In this document: positions 37,947-50,700 of the stretch, piece after piece
Position numbering within the stretch: the first letter of the stretch is position 1
Layout: every line of letters starts with the position of its first letter
Source of the DNA: Okapia johnstoni
Lineage: Eukaryota; Chordata; Mammalia; Artiodactyla; Giraffidae
DNA: 64,000 bases
Direction: 5' to 3'
NCBI GenBank assembly: GCA_024291935.2
Contig: CM044310.1
Location: forward strand, 116,756,213 to 116,820,212
Program-made: the position numbers and the translations under genes
The notes under the pieces: model-generated
What the model saw: only the letters and a program-made list of their open reading frames with translations
What the model was told of the DNA's origin: nothing
Databases searched by the model: none

Positions 37947-39689
37947 GGCTCCAGACTCTGGGGGCAGCAGGTACTCCGGCTCCAAAGCAAATCCACTGGT
38001 GTCTGCAACCTTGGGAAGATTTGCAAAGCAGAGGAAGTGATATGATCAGACAGCAGATCTGGAAAAACCATGTCAGTGGCATGATGGAGCTTGGTCTGCA
38101 GGGGGGTGGGACTCAATTCTGAAAAGCGGCCCTGCGCTCCTCTTCCTGCTGTGCAACCTAACCAGGCCCTGCTGAACTAGGAAAGGAGGACAGGGACGTA
38201 CAGCCCCCGCCCCGGGGGGTCTGGCAGGGTCCGCACCAGCGGGAGGCCCACTGCTCAGGGCAGGGAAGGCTGAAGAGCAGGCGCCTCTGGCGAGCGGGAT
38301 CAGACACACATGAGAGCCTTTGGGACCTGCCCCCCAGGTCCCCCTGCTGACTGCAAGTGGGTGAGGGGTAGACGGATTTGGCTGAGCACCACCCCGAGTG
38401 TCCCTCTGGGCCTCAGAGACAGGCCCCGGGAAGCTAAGCTTACGACAGGGCCTTGGGCCAAAAAGACTCCGTCTGGGCACAGCCCACGCCGTTTAGGAGG
38501 ACAGAGGGCATGCAGGCGCAGTCCTCCGCCCTCCTAACTTGGGGTGGGCAGGAGACCCAAGTGCTCAGAGCACCTGGTGCCCCTGGCCATAGTGAGTGGT
38601 TTCAAGGGGCCATGGAGATGTGAGCTGGCCAAGAGACCGCCCCCACCTGCAGGTGCAGGGCACAGAGGACGATCACCGGGGGACAGTAAGCGCTGCCAGA
38701 GAGAGCAGAGAGGAGAGAGGGCAAGGGGAGAGAGGGAGAGAGCCGCCAGAAATCCCAGTCCTGCTCACCAACCCCGCCTGGTCGTCATTAGAAGCTCCAG
38801 CAGCCAGCACGTCCCTGTTCAGTGAAATGTGACTGCTTTCTATCTGAAAAAGCCCTGAGCAAAGCCATCTGATAGCTAGAAAGTCAAAGGTGACTTGGAG
38901 AAGAAAGAGTTGGAGGGCATCCTGGGTAGAGGCGTTTTCAGGGAAGTGATCCCAGGCTAAGCACCGACTGCTGGCGTGCTGCTCACGTCAGAGATATCTC
39001 ACTGCTGTCTGGAGGTGGAGATGGTGTCCCCACGTCCGAGATGAGGAAACTGGGGCTCAGGGGGCTGTGGTGAACTACTAGGAGCTGACCCCAGGCCCAA
39101 TCCACCAAGCTCCTCGTCCAGTGTGGGCACCAATTAAGGGGGTCAACTGGGCATCAGATATAAAGGAAGGTCTGCATCCTACCCACTGATACAGCCTCTT
39201 AACTATACTCAAGAAATGCTGGAATTACAACAAAGAGAAGCAGAACACAAATTTACTACTGCAGTGTGATCTCAGCCATGGAAAACCACAGCTACCCAGA
39301 ACAAGGAGAGTCGGAAAGAAATACACCGAGATGTGGCCAGGATCTGTCTTTGGCTGGTGGGACTACACGTGGATGGCCTCCCTGCTAATTTGCAGTAGTT
39401 TCCAAGCGCTCATTCCTGCCTGTACAATAAACATAATTGATAAGCTAGGTTTTTGAAAAAGATCCTTGAATTATAGAGTATAAATTCACTCTGAAGAACC
39501 AGTGAACCTGTGCAGCTGGGTTCTAGAATCACAATTTGAGCGGGACAGACGGGGTGACTGAATTAAACCACCTCGCCCAGGCTGGCACTCAGTCACACCT
39601 TGTCTTGGTTGTGGGGAGGGGCTGGATCCCAGAGGGTGTGCTGAAGGCAGCAGGGGAGCCAGCACGTGGACATAACACCATGCTTGGCC

Positions 39690-40150
39690 AGGACCAAAAA
39701 TGTGGCCCTCCAGAGACATGCAGGCCCCAGTCCCCGGAACCTGGGGATGAACCACCCTAAGTGGCAGAAGGAATTTTCAGATGTGATTAAGGATCTTGAA
39801 ATGTGGAGATAACCCTGGGTTAGACCGTGGGCCCTAAATGTCATCACAAGTGTCCTTACAAAGTGCAAGCAGAGATCGGACTAGAGAAGAGACCACCTGA
39901 AGGTGGAAGCAGAGGCTGGAGTAACGTGCCTTGAACTTGGAGACAGAGGACGGTGCCACAGGCCAAGCAATGCGGGGGGCCTTTACAAGCTGGAAAAGGC
40001 AAGGAAACGGATCTCCCCTGGAGTCTCCAAAAGGAACCAGCCCTCCTTGATTTCAGCCCAGTGAGACAGATTCTGGACCCTGATCTCACCTTCAAGAGAA
40101 TAAAGGTGCATTGTTTTAAGCGGCTAAGCTTGTAGTATTTGTGAGAGCAG
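39690..40150 (+). repeat. Ancient interspersed repeat, family not assigned (copy 1 of 3)
   Basis: The words GATGTGATTAAGGATCTTGA, GGTCCTTACAAAG-like, GCTGGAAAAGGCAAGGAAAC, TTTCAGCCCAGTGAGAC and TTTTAAGCGGCTAAGCTTGT occur in order. The same order appears at about 42150-42560 and in part at 52465-52640. These are a common old mammalian repeat that I do not name with confidence. Confidence 0.6.
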
Positions 40151-42149
40151 CACAGGGAATGAACACAGCTGGGGAGCAGAAAGTGCCTGACGGGTACGAG
40201 GGGACCTCGTGACTCCTGAGGACTCCCTGAGACTCAATGCCCTCGTCAGGAAAGTGGAGTGGCCGCTGCGGGCCTGAAGCGGGGCCAAGTTGGGAGGGCA
40301 GGGTGCTCACGACCATGGTCACCGCGCAGACACAGGCTGGTCACACAGTCACCTCTGGAAGCCGGGGAGAAAGGGAGGGAGCCCCAAGGGGCCGTGAACC
40401 CAGCCCAGCGGTGACGTGCTCAGGAAAAGACTGCGGTGGTAGCTGGACTCAAGTCTAACATGAACTCACAGTCAGCTGCCACTGTCCAGTGGGGCCTCAG
40501 GCTGCGTGACCCATTCCCTGGTTGAGACAAGCGTGGTTTGGGGGCGGCTGGCCGTGTGCCCAGCACTGTGTCACCCCCCCGCCCCCCACCTCAGTCAATT
40601 CCACACCCATCCTACGAGGAGGTCGGGTGATGACCGCAGGGCACAGATCGGGGAGGGCAGGCTCAGCCGGAAGTAACCTGCAATCCCCCAGGTGGGCACT
40701 AGCCAACCCCCCTCACCCCGCACTGTGAAGCTCTCATTTCCACTTCATCAAATGGGCCCCTGGTCACAGGGCCAGCAGCCCGGCTCAGGGGGCACGGCCA
40801 CCATTCCACACCCAGCTGCCACTCGACTCCGTCACGTTTGTTTTCTTTTCATCTAAAAGCAGCTGCAAGACGGCTCCTTGTTTTCACACAGGAGGTTGGG
40901 TTCCTTGTTTTGGGCACGAAGAGACCCCCGGCCCAGTTCACTGCAGAGCCAACTCGAGCCGGGTCTGTTACCAGTGAGCGGACGGAAGTGCCCAGACACC
41001 CACACGTCCAGTTCAGAGAGTGCACTCCAGAGAGCTTTTGATATTAATAAGCTGTGGCTAAAATTTTTCTGAAAAGCATTTATAGAAAGTTTTCACTTTT
41101 TATATGATTAAGAAACTATAAAGAAGACGATCCCCCCCGCCCCCCCCACCCCGTGTCTTGTCTGACCCCCAGAACGCTGGGAGTTTCTCACAGATGTGGT
41201 GAAACACACACAAAAAACCCCTTGCCCTTTATGAGGGCTTTCCCACTGTTACCAAAGGGGTGAGCTTTCCTGAAAGAGAAGCAGATGCTGTTGAGGGGAA
41301 GTGATGCTGTTCTTAGGAAGAGGGGCGGGTGCTCAGGGCTGGGCAGCCACGGCCGCAGCGCGGTTCACTAGTCCATGTGGCTGCCCCGAGGTCACTGAGG
41401 GCGTTACTGGCAGAGCCGCCAGTCGCACACACTTGCCCTTGTTTTCCAAACCACATCCAGATGCCGGGAGAGTCCCGAGAGTCTGGATTCCCGTGCACAG
41501 GCACGGCCCATCCCCAGCTTCAAGGGCGCAGGCTCTGTGCCCTCACCTCCGCCTTCGCTCAGATCCACCAACCGTCCCTCTGTCGTTGGTTCTCCTGCCT
41601 CTCCAGACCCGACCTGCATCTCCTCTACTCACTCCAGCACTTCCTCGGCCCTACCCTACGTACAGCGAAACACAGCAAAAACCGGTCCATCTCCAGAGGA
41701 CGGCGGTGGGCGGGGGATGCCCACCAAGAGCACACTACAGGGATATGCGAGCACCTGCTCTGCACAGACACCACTCAAGGCCCCGAAAATATGGCTGTGG
41801 ACAAGACAGAGGAGCCTCTGCTCTCACATTCCAGCAGGGAAGACAGGAAAAAAACAAGACACCACAGAGGAAGTACTAGGTGTGTCAGACGAGGCTCAGC
41901 GTCCTGGAGGAAAGACCAAGTGGGGCAGGGGCAGTGGGGTGCCAGCGCAGGGGCGAGGGGGTGAACGGGGCGGCCAGAGGAGCCAGAACGAAGTCCCAGC
42001 GTGGGACCAGGGGTGGCCGGGGCAGGCGGCACTGTTCCTGAGCCCTGGGCTCCCCTTTCCTTAGATACTCAGAACAGGAGTGTCTGTCTGGGAATGAACA
42101 CGAGGGGAGGGAGGACCTCAGCCTTGGACCAAAAGGGAAGATGAACCCT

Positions 42150-42560
42150 AATCTCAGAACCTGAGACCTCGCGTGGCAACAAGGACGTCACAGATGTGAT
42201 TAAGGATCCCGAGTGGGCAGACGACCCTGGATTATCTGTGTGGGCTTTCGATGTGGTCACGAGCGCTGAGTGGAATCCGGAGGCAGAAGAGGCAAGCCGG
42301 AGTGACTGTGAGCCTGGAAGGACGTTCCTAGAGCCGCTACACTGCTGCTCTGGAGACGGAGGGCGGGGCCGTGAGCCAAGGAGAGCAGGTGGCCTCCGGG
42401 AGCTGGAAAAGGCACAACCCGGCCTCTCCCTGAGCCCATACAAGGAACACAGCCCTGTGCACCCGCCTCAGACTTCTGACCTCCAGAACTGCAGGTGGGA
42501 ATATATTCATGTTATCTTAAACTGCTAAGTTTATGGCAACGTGTAGCAAGAGCAGCAGGA
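42150..42560 (+). repeat. Ancient interspersed repeat (copy 2 of 3)
   Basis: GATGTGATTAAGGATCC, CTGGATTATCTGTGTGGGC, GAGCTGGAAAAGGCACAA, TTCTGACCTCCAGAACTG and CTTAAACTGCTAAGTTTATG follow the same order as the copy at 39690. Confidence 0.6.
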
Positions 42561-43114
42561 ACTTAACACAAGAGTGGGGGACAAAGAAGGAAAAGGGCAG
42601 AGCTCGGTAAAGGCAAGTGAATGGGAAACCCATCCTGGCGTGGGGCTGAGGAAGGGGCGGGTGAGGGTGCTGGGCCCCTCCGTGCGTTGGGCTGAGGACA
42701 GAGGGTGCTGCTGTTGCTGGACCTGGCAGCTGTGGGCGAGTGGGTAAGAATAGCTGTGATTCTGAAAACCTGGACATCCTCTGCCACTGGGGTGACCTCT
42801 TGGGATGTGGATGTGTGAGACACCCAGCACCGATGGGCCGTGTATGACAAAGGGAGGGGCAGGGTGTCCTGGGAGCACCAAGGGGGGCTCGTGGAGTGAC
42901 AGGGTCAGCCCCACAGGGCAGGATGTCCCTCTCTTTTGTGCACGGCTGTATCTGCAGCACCGAGGACAGCACCTGGCACTCAATAAACAACCAGCCCGCA
43001 GCAGTCTTGAGAAGTCCAGCCCACGCTCTTCTGTCAGCGCCTGGCAGGACACAGCCCAGCACCTAGAAGCAGGCACCTGCTCCTCCACTCCCAGACCTAG
43101 TATCTTAGTTCATC

Positions 43115-43275
43115 TCCTGGGGCCTCAGTTTCCTCACCTGAAAAAAAACAGGATGATGGCTCCAGAATCTTATGGTCTCTGTGAAGACGAAACAGTCGGC
43201 CATCTGTGTCAAGTGCTTAGCACTGTGCCTGGTGCATCCTTGGGGCCCAGGAAATAACCTATTATTGCAGTCATG
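43115..43275 (+). repeat. MIR SINE
   Basis: GGCCTCAGTTTCCTCACCTG, a short A-run, GGATGATGGC, CAAGTGCTTAGCACTGTGCC and TGGTGCATCC follow the sense MIR order. Confidence 0.65.
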
Positions 43276-44668
43276 GGACAAGACCAAGCAGCCGCTCCTG
43301 GCCTCCCGCCCACAGCCACGTGGTGGCACTGCCCACAATGCCGAGCCCAGCTGGGCCCAGGCAGGACAGGCAACTACCGTGCCAACTGCACTTTCCCCAT
43401 GGAATTAGCTCTTCATTTAAGACTTGGAGGAAGTGCAGCCATGGGCTCGGAGAGACCAGAGGAGGGGAGGAGAGAGGGGAGAGAAAAGAGAGGGGATCAG
43501 ACTCCAGTGGTCATCAGCCCGGCCAGGACCTCTGCGGCGTTAGTGCAGGGACCCCCTGCCTGCCCCACCACACCTCCCCTGGGCTGTCTCACCAGCAGGC
43601 CAGGCCCAAGCCCACTAACTCTGGCTTTTAAATCCCTCTTGAATCAGATCCCCTCTCTCTCCTGAGTCAAAGAAAACCCCTCTAAACCTCAGGGGACAGA
43701 TGAGCCCAGAGAGCCTGCCCTTCAAGAAGGGGAGTAAGCTGGTCAGGGCCGAGCTGCCTGCTACCCAGACCCCAGACGGGGCAGAGCTCAGCCGTTCCAG
43801 GTTCCAGAGCAGCAAGGTGGCCAGCAGGGCCCGACCAGAGCGCAGGAGGAAGCCATGGCAGAGGCCCTTTACTGACAGGACAGACCCGTCCAGGCTAGGG
43901 GGGGCCAGCAGGAGCTGGTGGGGACCCGGGCCACTCCGTCTGGCTCTTACACAGCCACCCTGCCTGCAAGGACCAGCCAATCCCAGGGCAGGATACAGAG
44001 CCCCGCTCCCAGGCAGGCTGCGGCAGAGACACCTCAGCGCTCCCGGCCCGCTAGAGGCCCGTCCTCCTCCACAGCACGAGGTGTCCCCACAGAGAGGCAG
44101 GGCAGAGACCAGGTAGATGCAGTTTCAGCTGCCCTCTCACCTCTTCAGGCGGCCAGGGCTCTGGTCCTGATTTCGGCGAGCCTGCTCCTCCGTGTGGGCG
44201 GCACCCTGGAGGCCTCTCACCCTCCCAGGGATCACAGACAGGAGGCGTGCCTGCCTGCCTGCGGTGGGTAGGGAGGAGGGCCTGTGGAAAGCCTGGCCCC
44301 TGTCCTGCCGCCATGCCCCGCTCACAGGAACAGACCCCTAAAAGCCCCCGCATACCAACCACCCAGGAGGCCTGCTCACAGATGTTCTGCTGGTGGGTAT
44401 TTTTAAAGACAAAATTACATTCTTTTTGTGAATAGTTTGCTCACATGGTTCTATGTTCAAAAGGTACAAGAGGGGTCTCTGTGGTCCCCTCTCACCCCCA
44501 CAGCTACCTCTCTTCCCTGGAGACAACCTTTTGGGTTTCTTGGGCCTCTTTCCAGAGATTTCCGACACATTTAAGTAAATGCAGTTTGCACTCTCCCACT
44601 GTACACGCAAGGCTGCATGAGCCAGGAGCACTGTTTAGCACATTTTAAGCAGGCTTATCATCCTCACT

Positions 44669-44874
44669 GGGGCTTCCAAGGTGGCACAGTGGTAAAGAAT
44701 CCACCTGCCATAGCAGGAGACAAAGGTTGGATCCCCGAGTCGGGAAGATACATGGAGAAGGGAATGGCTATTCAGTCCAGTATTCTTGGAGAACTCCATG
44801 GACAGAGGAGCCTGGTGGGCAGCAGTCCATGGGGTCGCAAACAGTCATACATGACTGAGCACGTACATGTACCG
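44669..44874 (+). mobile_element. Bov-tA-type SINE with an 8-bp target-site duplication
   Basis: Starts GGGGCTTCCAAGGTGGCACA and carries GGGGTCGCAAACAGTC and ATGACTGAGCACG near its end. TCCTCACT flanks it at 44661-44668 and 44875-44882. Confidence 0.85.
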
Positions 44875-45644
44875 TCCTCACTAGATGGAGGCGGAAGCTC
44901 TCAGAAACCCCTCAGCTTCCTGCCCCTTGAACTGCCTCCAGCTGGGACAAAAACGCTTCTTGGACCCAGAGGTTCTCAGCTATCTGGCTTCTCCCTTTCT
45001 TCCCTGGAAAACAGCCTCTCTACTAGAAGCAATCGCCTCACCGCTAATGAGCAATTACACTCTCCTTCTCCCTTCTCACTCCTGAGGCCCAAACTTGTGC
45101 CCGAAGGAGCTCAGGTGCTGGGAAAGGGCAGATTTCCCCTCGGGGAAAACAGACCAGGTTAGATGTGTGGGAAAGTCAGGAAACAGCCAGAGGGGTAGAT
45201 TCTAAGGAAGATTCTAGAAGCACTCTTAATATAATAGGACTAGACAAGATCTTGTTCTTGTATTGAAAAATTTTTCTCCCTCCACCTAACTGCATTCAAC
45301 ATTTAAATTTTAATGAAACAGTCAATACACCAGTCCTTTCTTTAAAATCTTGTTTTGGCCACCACTGAGAAAGCCAAGAGTCCCCTGCCACCATCTGTCC
45401 GCCCTGGTCCCCACGCCTGTGAGGTGCTCGGGTGAAAAGCTGCCGTCTGTCTCTCACCTACACACGCTCGCACATGTGTTCACGGCCAAAGGAAACCGTT
45501 TCACTCACGTTTTCTCTACTCCCCAGGGATCATACTGAGGGTGTCCCTCCACAATCTGCAGTTTTCAACAGGTTTTTCATTCCTTACAGCTGCTGTAAAC
45601 CAGTAAGCTAGAAGGAATGATAAATAAAATGTGGTGTGCCTCTA

Positions 45645-46765
45645 ACGATGGGCAAGTGAGTTCCAGAAAAACATCTACTTCTGCTTTACTGACTACGCCA
45701 AAGCCTTTGACTGTGTGGATCACAACGAACTGTGGAAAATTCTGGAAGAGACAGGGATACTAGACCACCTGACTTGCCTCCTGAGAAATGTGTATGCAGG
45801 TCAAGAAGCAACAGTTAGAACTGGACATGGAACAACAGACTGGTTTCAAATCGGGAAAGGAGTACGTCAAGGCTGTATATTGTCACCCTGCTTATTTAAC
45901 TTATATGCAGAGTACATCACGAGAAATGCTGAGCTGGATGAAGCACAAGCTGGAATCAAGATTGCCGGGAGAAATATCAATAACCTCAGATATGCAGATG
46001 ACGCCACCCTTATGGCAGAAAGTGAAGAAGAACTAAAGATCCTCTTGATGAAAGTGAAAGAAGAGAGTGAAAAAGTTGGCTTAAAGCTCAACATTCAGAA
46101 AACTAAGATCATGGCATCTGGTCCCATCACTTCATGGCAAATAGATGGAGCAACAATGAAAATAGTAACAGACGTTATTTTTCTGGGCTCCAAAATCACT
46201 GCAGATGGTGATTGCAGCCATGAAATTAAAAGACGCTTGCTCCTTGAAAGAAAAGCTATGACTAACCTAGATGGCATATTAAAAAGCAAAGACATTACTT
46301 TGTTGACAAAGGTCCATCTAGTCAAAGCTATGGTTTTCCCAGTAGTCATGTATGGATGTTAGAGTTGGACTATAAAGAAAGCTGAGCGCTGAAAAATTGA
46401 TGCTTTTGAACTGTGGTGTTGGAGAAGATTCTTGAGAGTCCCTTGGACTGCAAGGAGATCCAAGCAGTCCATCCTAAAGCAAATCAGTCCTGAATATTCA
46501 TTGGAAGGACTGATGCTGAAGCTGAAACTCCAATACTTTGGCCATCTGATGTGAAGAAGTGACTCAATGGAAAGGACCCTGATGCTGGGAAACACTGAAG
46601 GCGGGAGAAGGGACGACAGAGGATGAGATGGCTGGATGGCATCACTGACTCAATGGACGTGGGTTTGGGTGGACTCCAGGAGTTGGTGATGGACAGGGAG
46701 GCCTGGCGGGCTGCAGTCCATGGGGTCGCAAAGGGTCGGGTACAACTGAGTGACTGAACCAAACT
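45645..46765 (+). mobile_element. BovB LINE (RTE clade), 5'-truncated, with a reverse transcriptase fragment
   Basis: An open stretch to the stop at 46360-46362 encodes RTE-type reverse transcriptase: TDYAKAFDCVDHNELW, the GVRQGCILSP block and the catalytic LRYADDATLMAE. After that stop the frame carries further stops through the WCWRRFLRVPW and [16 protein letters not shown] blocks. The element ends with the SINE-like tail GGTACAACTGAGTGACTGAA. It has no 5' half and is inactive. BovB is a horizontally acquired retrotransposon abundant in ruminants. Confidence 0.92.
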
Positions 46766-47399
46766 ACCAATGGGCATTTAGGACACCTCTGGCTTTTCTT
46801 TACTATAAACAACACTGCAACAAGCACACGCGCTCATGCTTTCTCATGCACAGGTGCAGATACTTTTCCAGGGCAGATCCCAGAAGAACTACTGGCCACA
46901 TATTTGCATCCTGGTTTTACTAGGGACAACCAAACTACTCTCCAACTTGCCTGTATCTGCTTTATTCTAACTGGCAGTGCCTGAGACAACCATTTCCCTA
47001 CAACCTGTCAGCACCCGAAGTTAGGAAAGTTCTGCCAATCTGGTGTACCAACTGCATTTATTAAAAAATGGTGATAAACGCACCAGCCATTCAGTGCTGT
47101 TATGCGCCGCATGTGTGGATAATCCACAAACATACCTCATTCGTTCAGTCAACAAACATCCACTGAGACTTGGGACAAGACAGGCCTTGAACAGGGCAAA
47201 CAAAAGACAATATGGCATGGCCACCTGTCCTCAAAACCCCAGAGTGTTATAAATGTGATGACAGAAAAGCTACCAGAATTGAACACAGGTATTCAAACAA
47301 AAGCTTGTGCGCAAATGTTCTCAGCAGCATCACTCCCAAATGGCCAAAAGGTGCCCATGCGCCGACTTCTAAGTGCCCTTTGCCTCCAACAAGCCACTC

Positions 47400-47765
47400 C
47401 GGTCCAAGCCTTCCTGCTGCCCTTCACACATGCCTAGAGCACTCCTGCCTCAGGGCCTTTGCACCTGCTGTTCTCGCTCTGTGGAACACTCTCCCAACAG
47501 CCCCATGGCTTACTCCCTTACCTCCTTCAGGTCTTTGCTAAAATGTAAAATGTCACCTACTCAGTGACGTCTCCCTTGGCTGTCCTTAGGAACCCAGCAT
47601 CACCTGAAATACAACCCATTCCATTTACAGATCTCGTTTGTTGTTTGTCTCTCCATTAGAGGTGGGCTCCACGAAGGGCAGGATTTTGGCCCGTGTTCTC
47701 CACTGCTGTACCCCCGTGTCTGGGACAGCGGCTGGCCCCTGCAAGCACTCAGCAAACGTTTGTTA
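47400..47765. repeat. L2-type LINE fragment
   Basis: TGCCTCAGGGCCTTTGCACC, CTGTTCTCGCTCTGTGGAAC, TTACCTCCTTCAGGTCTTTG, and GGCAGGATTTTGGCC are words of the common mammalian L2 3' region. Divergence is high and the borders are approximate. Confidence 0.55.
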
Positions 47766-48412
47766 ATCGAGCAAACAGGTCCAGGTTGCTTTGTGCCAGG
47801 TACTATTCCAAGTGCTCTTCATGTACTAATCGGTTTAGTTCTACGATCTTCCTACCATGGGGTAGGTACCATTAGCATATCCTTTCTAGACTTAAGAAAC
47901 CTGCTCAGTGTCAACATAAATGTCAAAGTCAGGGTCAAACAAGGTCCCTGCCCTCAAATAATTCAGAGCTTACTGAGGGTAACAAAGAGATAGATTATTG
48001 GATGGCATGGCAGACACTGTGCAAATGCTTTGGTGAGAAGCTACTAAAAGCTCAGGGGAGGGACACTGTCCTAGGGAAAGAAAGGATGTTTAAATCTGTT
48101 TTGAAGGATGTGGAGGAGTTAGGGTGGGAAGAGGTTATATCAGTAGCTCATTCCAGGCCAAAGCTCAGATGGGCAAGGGTCTGCTGCCTTGAGGAACAGT
48201 GGAAAATGCCCTGTGTCAAAACCATAGGAAGCCAAAGAAGGTATACAAATGGCTGATAAGCACAGGAAAGGCATCCTTAGCCACTGGGAAATGCAAATCA
48301 AAACCATAATGAGATACCAGCTCACTGATGCCACTAGGATGGCAATAATAAGAAAGGTCGATAACAGCAAGCCTTGGTGAGGATGGAGCAATTTGAACCC
48401 TCATTCATCACT

Positions 48413-48694
48413 GCTGCTGCGGGTGCTGCTGCTAAGTCGCTTCAGTCATGTCCAACTCTGTGCAACCCCATAGACAGCAGCCCACCAGGCTCCCTCGTCC
48501 CTGGGATTCTCCAGGCAACAACACTGGAGTGGGTTGCCATTGCCTTCTCCAATGCATGAAAGTGAAAAGGGAAAGTGAAGTCGCTCAGTCGTGTCTGACT
48601 CTTCGAGACCCCATGGACTGCAGCCTACCAGGCTCCTCCACCCATGGGATTTTCCAGGAGAAAGTACTGGAGTGAGTTGCCATTGCCTTCTCTG
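48413..48694 (-). mobile_element. BOV-A2 SINE with an 11-bp target-site duplication
   Basis: Dimeric composition: GCTAAGTCGCTTCAGTCATG at one end, then a second GTCGCTCAGTCGTGTCTGAC block with GGAGTGAGTTGCCATTGCC. CATTCATCACT occurs at 48402-48412 and 48695-48705. The insertion is inside the L1. Confidence 0.92.
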
Positions 48695-48825
48695 CATTCA
48701 TCACTAGTGGGGGTGTAAGATGGTGCAGCCACTTTGGAAAACAGTCTGGCAGTTCCTTAAACATACAGTTATCCTATGATCCAACAATTACACTCCTAGA
48801 CCTCTCCCAAGAGAAATGCAAACAT

Positions 48826-49355
48826 TCAGTTCAGTTCAGTCGCTCAGTCGTGTCCGACTCTTTGCGACCCCATGAATTGCAGCACGCCAGGCCTCTCTGT
48901 CCATCACCAACTCCCGGAGTCTACCCAAACCCATGTCCATCGAGTCGGTGATGCCATCCAACCATCTCATCCTCTGTCGTCCCCTTCTCCTCCCGCCCCC
49001 AATCCTACCCAGCATTAGGGTCTTTTTCAATGAGTCAACCCTTCGCATGAGGTGGCCAAAGTATTGGAGTTTCAGCTTCAACATCAGACCTTCCAATGAA
49101 CACCCAGGATTGATCTCTTTTAGGATGGATTGATTGGATCTCCTTGCAGTCCAAGGGACTCTCAAGAGTCTTCTCCAACACCACAGTTCAAAAGCATCAA
49201 TTCTTCAGCGCTCAGCTTTCTTCACCGTCCAACTCTCACATCCATACATGACCACTGGAAAAACCATAGCCTTGACTAGACGGACTTTTGTTGGCAAAGT
49301 AATGTCTCTGCTTTAAAATATGCTGTCTAGGTTGGCCTTCCAAGGAGTAAGCGTC
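48826..49355 (-). mobile_element. BovB LINE 3' fragment
   Basis: On the plus strand it opens CAGTTCAGTTCAGTCGCTCA. Translated on the minus strand it encodes the terminal BovB block ([20 protein letters not shown]) with fewer lesions than the copy at 45645-46765. It sits inside the L1 and is truncated at its 5' end near 49355. Confidence 0.9.
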
Positions 49356-50269
49356 AGTACACAAATATTCTGTAACAGCTAAAAAGTAAAAACAACCCAA
49401 ATGCCCACCGATTGATGAGTGGATAAAATGGAATATTATACAGCCTTTTAAAAAACTATTGATATATGCTACAAAATGGATGAATCTAGAAAACAAGATA
49501 CCTACTGTATGATTCCATTCACATGAAATGTCCATTAGAGGCGTATCTACAGAGACAGAACACAGATGACAGGCCACCCAGGGACGGGGGCACGGGGAAT
49601 GGCTGCTAAGAGGTATGAGGTTTCTTTCTGGAGTGATAAAAATGGTCTAAAATGACATGGTGGCAACAGGTTCACAACTCGGAATGTACTAAACCCACTG
49701 AATTTGTGCAGTTTAATAAATGGATGTGAATCATGCACTGTCTCAATAAAGCCATTAAACCAACCAACCAAGCATGGGATGCCAGGGAGGGGCTGAGAAG
49801 GAGGGGCTGGGCAGAGATGTTTCTAAGGGCAGGACTGTGCTTCTGGGGATGAGTGAAGCTGGCTGAGAACAGGCTGGGGAGGAGACCAGAGCCTAAAAGC
49901 TCCAGTCAGCTGAGGCCAGCAGGGGGCTCCAGTGGAAACACAGCCTGGAGCAGAGAGACCACCCAGACAGGACTCGGAGAGAGAGACTTGCCAGGGCTGG
50001 GGGGCTTTATGGGCACCACAGGTGGACATGTGCGTGCATGCATGGCCCTGCGCTCCCCCAGCCAGCCTCTCTCCTGCAATCAACACCCGCGTCCCAGGGG
50101 AGAGGCAGTGATGTCACTGGGGGAAGGAGGGAAAGGTCCAGGTTGTGGCAGAGGCAATTGCCATGGAGATGGTTTCTCTGGGAACCAGGTAAAAATCACC
50201 AGAGGTGGGGGGCGGGGTGGCTGTGACTCTGAGAGTAGAACCAACCACAGCCCCTACCTATCCCTGGCT

Positions 50270-50700
50270 TTGCTAGCAATCGCTGCACTAACATTTCTGG
50301 ACACTTATCTTGGGCCTTGTTTGTAACGCTTTACCTGTACTGTTGTGTGTCTGTGCTAAGTCGCGTCCCATTCTCTGGCAACCCTAGGGACTGTAGCCCG
50401 CCAGGCTCCCTTGTCCATTGGATTTCCCAGATAGGGATACTGGAGTGGGTTAACATTTCCTCCTCCAGGGGATCTTCCTGACTTAGGGACCGAACCCATG
50501 TCTCCTGCATTGGTAGGTAGATTCTTTACCACTCAGTCACCTGGGAAACCCTTACCTGTACTGACTACAACCCAAAGAGCAGAACCACCAGCATTTCCAT
50601 CTTATAGATGGGCAAACTGAAGTGGAGAGAACTTCAGTAACTTGCCCAGAGTCGCCCAGGTGGCTAGCACTGACTGAGGCCGTCTGGTCCCAGAGCTGAA
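50270..50700 (-). repeat. MIR SINE interrupted by a Bov-tA insertion
   Basis: The left part has CTTATCTTGGGCCTTGTTTG and TAACGCTTTACCTG; the right part has CATCTTATAGATGGGCAAAC and GTAACTTGCCCAGAGTCGCC. The ruminant SINE at 50343-50551 separates them. Confidence 0.65.
50343..50551 (-). mobile_element. Bov-tA-type SINE with a 12-bp target-site duplication
   Basis: The minus strand starts GGGTTTCCCAGGTGACTGAG and ends in a GCGACTTAGCACAG-type tail. TTACCTGTACTG occurs at 50331-50342 and 50552-50563. Confidence 0.9.

Larger units (their letters stand above)
48245..49765 (+). mobile_element. Old L1 LINE 3' end, interrupted by BOV-A2 and BovB
   Basis: AAATGCAAATCAAAACCATA and GAGATACCAGCTCACTGATG, then AAACAGTCTGGCAGTTCCTT, AACAACCCAAATGCCCACCG, GGATAAAATGGAATATTATA and a 3'UTR ending CAATAAAGCCATTAAACC, are L1 ORF2-end and 3'UTR sequence. 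The L1 is split by insertions at 48413-48694 and about 48826-49355. Confidence 0.8.

Noticed and set aside
36378..37985. N-terminally extended NUP62 starting at 37985
   Set aside because: The codon at 37985-37983 is TTG, not ATG. The first ATG is at 37946 and gives exactly the 522-residue family length.
37030..38040. Long (336-codon) plus-strand open frame opposite NUP62
   Set aside because: It is the antisense of the low-complexity Ser/Thr/Ala/Gly/Pro coding region of NUP62, where composition suppresses stops. The translation is valine-rich and resembles no protein I know.
45715..46362. Reverse transcriptase frame as a functional gene
   Set aside because: It is part of a 5'-truncated BovB LINE with stops right after it, so it is a transposon remnant.
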